42,382 nt of DNA from an uncultured Pseudomonadota bacterium (GTDB lineage: Bacteria > Pseudomonadota > Alphaproteobacteria > RF32 > CAG-239): contig CABUWG010000014.1 in NCBI GenBank assembly GCA_902495305.1, forward strand, positions 1 through 42,382, in the 5' to 3' direction. Shown here piece by piece: positions 41,078 through 42,382 of this stretch. How positions within the stretch are numbered: the first letter of the stretch is position 1; every line of letters begins with the position of its first letter. The position numbers and the translations under genes are program-made. The notes under the pieces were generated by a model. It saw only the letters and a program-made list of their open reading frames with translations, was not told the origin of the DNA and did not search any database.

Positions 41078-41671
41078 ATGGACAGTAGAATTGTTAAAAT
41101 GGTTCTGGAAAAAATTGCTGACTGGAATCTTGACAGAGAAGAGCTTGCGGAATTGATGAAAAAATTGATTGCCGCAAACGGTTTTACGGCAGCGGAATTG
41201 TTTGGAGAGATTGTTTCTGCGGAAGCAAAAACGGAACAAACAGAAGCCGCAAAGGCAAAGCCGGTTACGCTTGCCCGTCCGCACGGGCCGAAGCTCAAAT
41301 ATCCGGTGGTTTATAAAAACAGCGGAATTAGCGATTACGCGGTTGAAAATGACGTTTTAATCGGCATTATTTTTCAACGTTCCAACGGCAGGCGTTTTGT
41401 CTGGCGGGCAAAACTGGATATGGTACAGCGTTCTCAGTCTATGGCTAAGTCTTATGCGGCGTCATTGCCGCTGGTGCTTGGCAAAAGATGGCGGATTCCG
41501 GACGATGAGCATTGTTTGATTGTGCAAAAAGACGGACAAAGTAGTATCAATTCTTTTCTTGCTTCCGTCGGGGCAGACAGAATACCGTGCAAGCCCGTTC
41601 TGACAGACGTGACACGCCATCCTAATTCGCCGAGCGACTGGTTCTGCGCTTATATTGCCGAGCTGGACTGA
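41078..41671 (+). CDS. Hypothetical protein, 197 aa
   Basis: I recognise no family. The N-terminus is helical (MVLEKIADWNLDREELAELMKKLIAANGFTAAELFGEIV), followed by an Ala/Lys/Glu-rich linker and a folded domain (VVYKNSGISDYAVENDVLIGIIFQRSNGRRFVWRAKLDMV, LGKRWRIPDDEHCLIVQK). It ends with SDWFCAYIAELD. No signal peptide or membrane segment. No good ribosome site precedes the ATG. It follows copy 2 of the large pair by 73 bases and may belong to the same transcript, ended by the hairpin at 41687. Confidence 0.7.
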   Translation: MDSRIVKMVLEKIADWNLDREELAELMKKLIAANGFTAAELFGEIVSAEAKTEQTEAAKAKPVTLARPHGPKLKYPVVYKNSGISDYAVENDVLIGIIFQRSNGRRFVWRAKLDMVQRSQSMAKSYAASLPLVLGKRWRIPDDEHCLIVQKDGQSSINSFLASVGADRIPCKPVLTDVTRHPNSPSDWFCAYIAELD

Positions 41672-41686
41672 GGTTTATCTTTTTAG

Positions 41687-41718
41687 AATTCCCTGATGTT
41701 TGTCAGGGAATTTTTTTA
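41687..41718 (+). terminator. Terminator after the 197-aa gene
   Basis: A perfect 10-bp stem AATTCCCTGA / TCAGGGAATT (41687-41696, 41703-41712) with 6-nt loop and a T-tract. Confidence 0.8.
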
Positions 41719-41791
41719 TGCCTTATTAGTAAATAATTTAAAGTTTAAGACTAAATTGTAAAGATAATGAGTTGATTTTAAAGGAGTGATG

Positions 41792-42382
41792 ATGGAAAAT
41801 CTGGCAGAGGTATTGCGCCATTACGGGATTGCCGGTGAAGTGAGAGCCGTTCATGAGGGACCGCTGGTCAAACAGATTGAGTTTTTGCCGGCGGCGGGAA
41901 CAAAGCTGAAGACAATATCGGCTTCGTTGCCTGATATTGCCCGCGAACTCGGCGTTTCTTCTTTAAGGGTTGAACCGGTTGACGGGGCGGCGACACTCGG
42001 ATTTGAGGTTCCGGCAGATGATTTTAAGACAATTGATTTTGCCGCTTTGTTGTCCGGTTCGGATTTTCAAAATGCCAAGGGGGTGCTGCCGCTGTGTCTG
42101 GGGGTGGATATTACCGGCCGGCCGGTGATTGCCGATTTGGCCAAAATGCCGCATTTGCTGATTGGCGGAACGACGGGCTCGGGAAAGTCCGTCGGGCTGA
42201 ACACCTTTATATTGTCGTTGATTGCCAAAAAGCTGCCGTCCATGCTCAAACTGGTTTTGATTGACACGAAACGGATTGAATTTGCTGTTTACAATAATCA
42301 AAAATATATGTATTGTCCGGTTGTGATGGATAATGCCGAAGCAGCCGCGGTGTTGGCGCAGCTGGTGGCGGAGATGGAACGC
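41792..42382 (+). CDS. ftsK: FtsK/SpoIIIE-type DNA translocase, 5' part
   Basis: The first 197 residues of a gene that runs off the window. They cover the FtsK alpha domain (LAEVLRHYGIAGEVRAVHEGPLVKQIEFLPAAGTKLK) and the start of the motor: CLGVDITGRPVIADLAKMPHLLIGGTTGSGKSVGLNTFILSL, with Walker A GGTTGSGKS, and KLVLIDTKRIEFAVYNN, with Walker B-like LVLID. ATG at 41792 with AAGGAG upstream. An in-frame stop at 41768 shows the frame has no N-terminal membrane domain, unlike chromosomal FtsK. The KRIEF segment also departs from the usual KMLEL. It may be a soluble translocase, or the anchor may be a separate protein. Confidence 0.88.
   Translation, partial: MENLAEVLRHYGIAGEVRAVHEGPLVKQIEFLPAAGTKLKTISASLPDIARELGVSSLRVEPVDGAATLGFEVPADDFKTIDFAALLSGSDFQNAKGVLPLCLGVDITGRPVIADLAKMPHLLIGGTTGSGKSVGLNTFILSLIAKKLPSMLKLVLIDTKRIEFAVYNNQKYMYCPVVMDNAEAAAVLAQLVAEMER

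Noticed and set aside
1..42382. CRISPR array
   Set aside because: No series of regularly spaced short repeats was seen; the only direct repeats are the isolated pairs described.

Overview
The window looks like the chromosome of a low-to-mid GC Gram-negative bacterium, most likely an anaerobic, probably host-associated alphaproteobacterium. The lipid A/Kdo genes (waaA, lpxK) show it makes LPS. The FliN, Lon and HU sequences and the lysophospholipid acyltransferase next to waaA fit Alphaproteobacteria. A HydG maturase with its small regulator implies [FeFe]-hydrogenase and anaerobic life. The taxonomic call is inference from family resemblance only.

Layout. 1-323 is non-coding with three hairpin terminators and a 42-bp imperfect direct repeat. 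324-7410 holds an unknown membrane protein, an ASCH-domain protein, msrA, an aldo/keto reductase, and a minus-strand operon fliN - acyltransferase - waaA - lpxK. 7646-10682 holds lon and the HU gene with their signals. 10904-12150 holds a small exported protein, a candidate structured RNA resembling 6S RNA, and tRNA-Val(TAC), whose 3' end plus terminator is repeated about 260 bp downstream. 12271-16109 is an accessory stretch: a nuclease-like ORF, a DUF3750-like protein, a chloramphenicol acetyltransferase homologue, two GNATs, an ITPase-like protein and a DksA/TraR zinc finger protein.

The most interesting part is 16241-28702. A serine recombinase of the Mpi/DNA-invertase type is followed immediately by a perfect 19-bp inverted repeat pair (16850-16868 and 17003-17021) enclosing 134 bp. 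That segment carries a plausible promoter pointing into a tightly packed 11.4-kb surface-glycan operon (glycosyltransferase, rmlA-C-D-B, fdtA, ATP-grasp/HAD fusion, beta-propeller protein, glycosyltransferase, GNAT-like transferase, fdtB, glycosyltransferase). The simplest reading is a self-contained ON/OFF phase-variation switch for a polysaccharide carrying a 3-amino-3,6-dideoxyhexose. The middle of the operon (about 22.2-26.1 kb) has a different base composition and strand bias, as if a cassette had been swapped in.

28772-31953 encodes the hydrogenase regulator, HydG and HisRS. 32080-34991 has three glycosyltransferases, each with its own recognisable promoter. 34988-35847 has an NlpE-like lipoprotein and a glyoxalase-fold protein. 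35964-41004 is a tandem pair of large proteins with a PcfJ-like core and leucine-rich-repeat-like C-termini; the 126-residue core is nearly identical between the two while the flanks have diverged. A hypothetical gene and the 5' part of an FtsK-type translocase without a membrane domain close the window.
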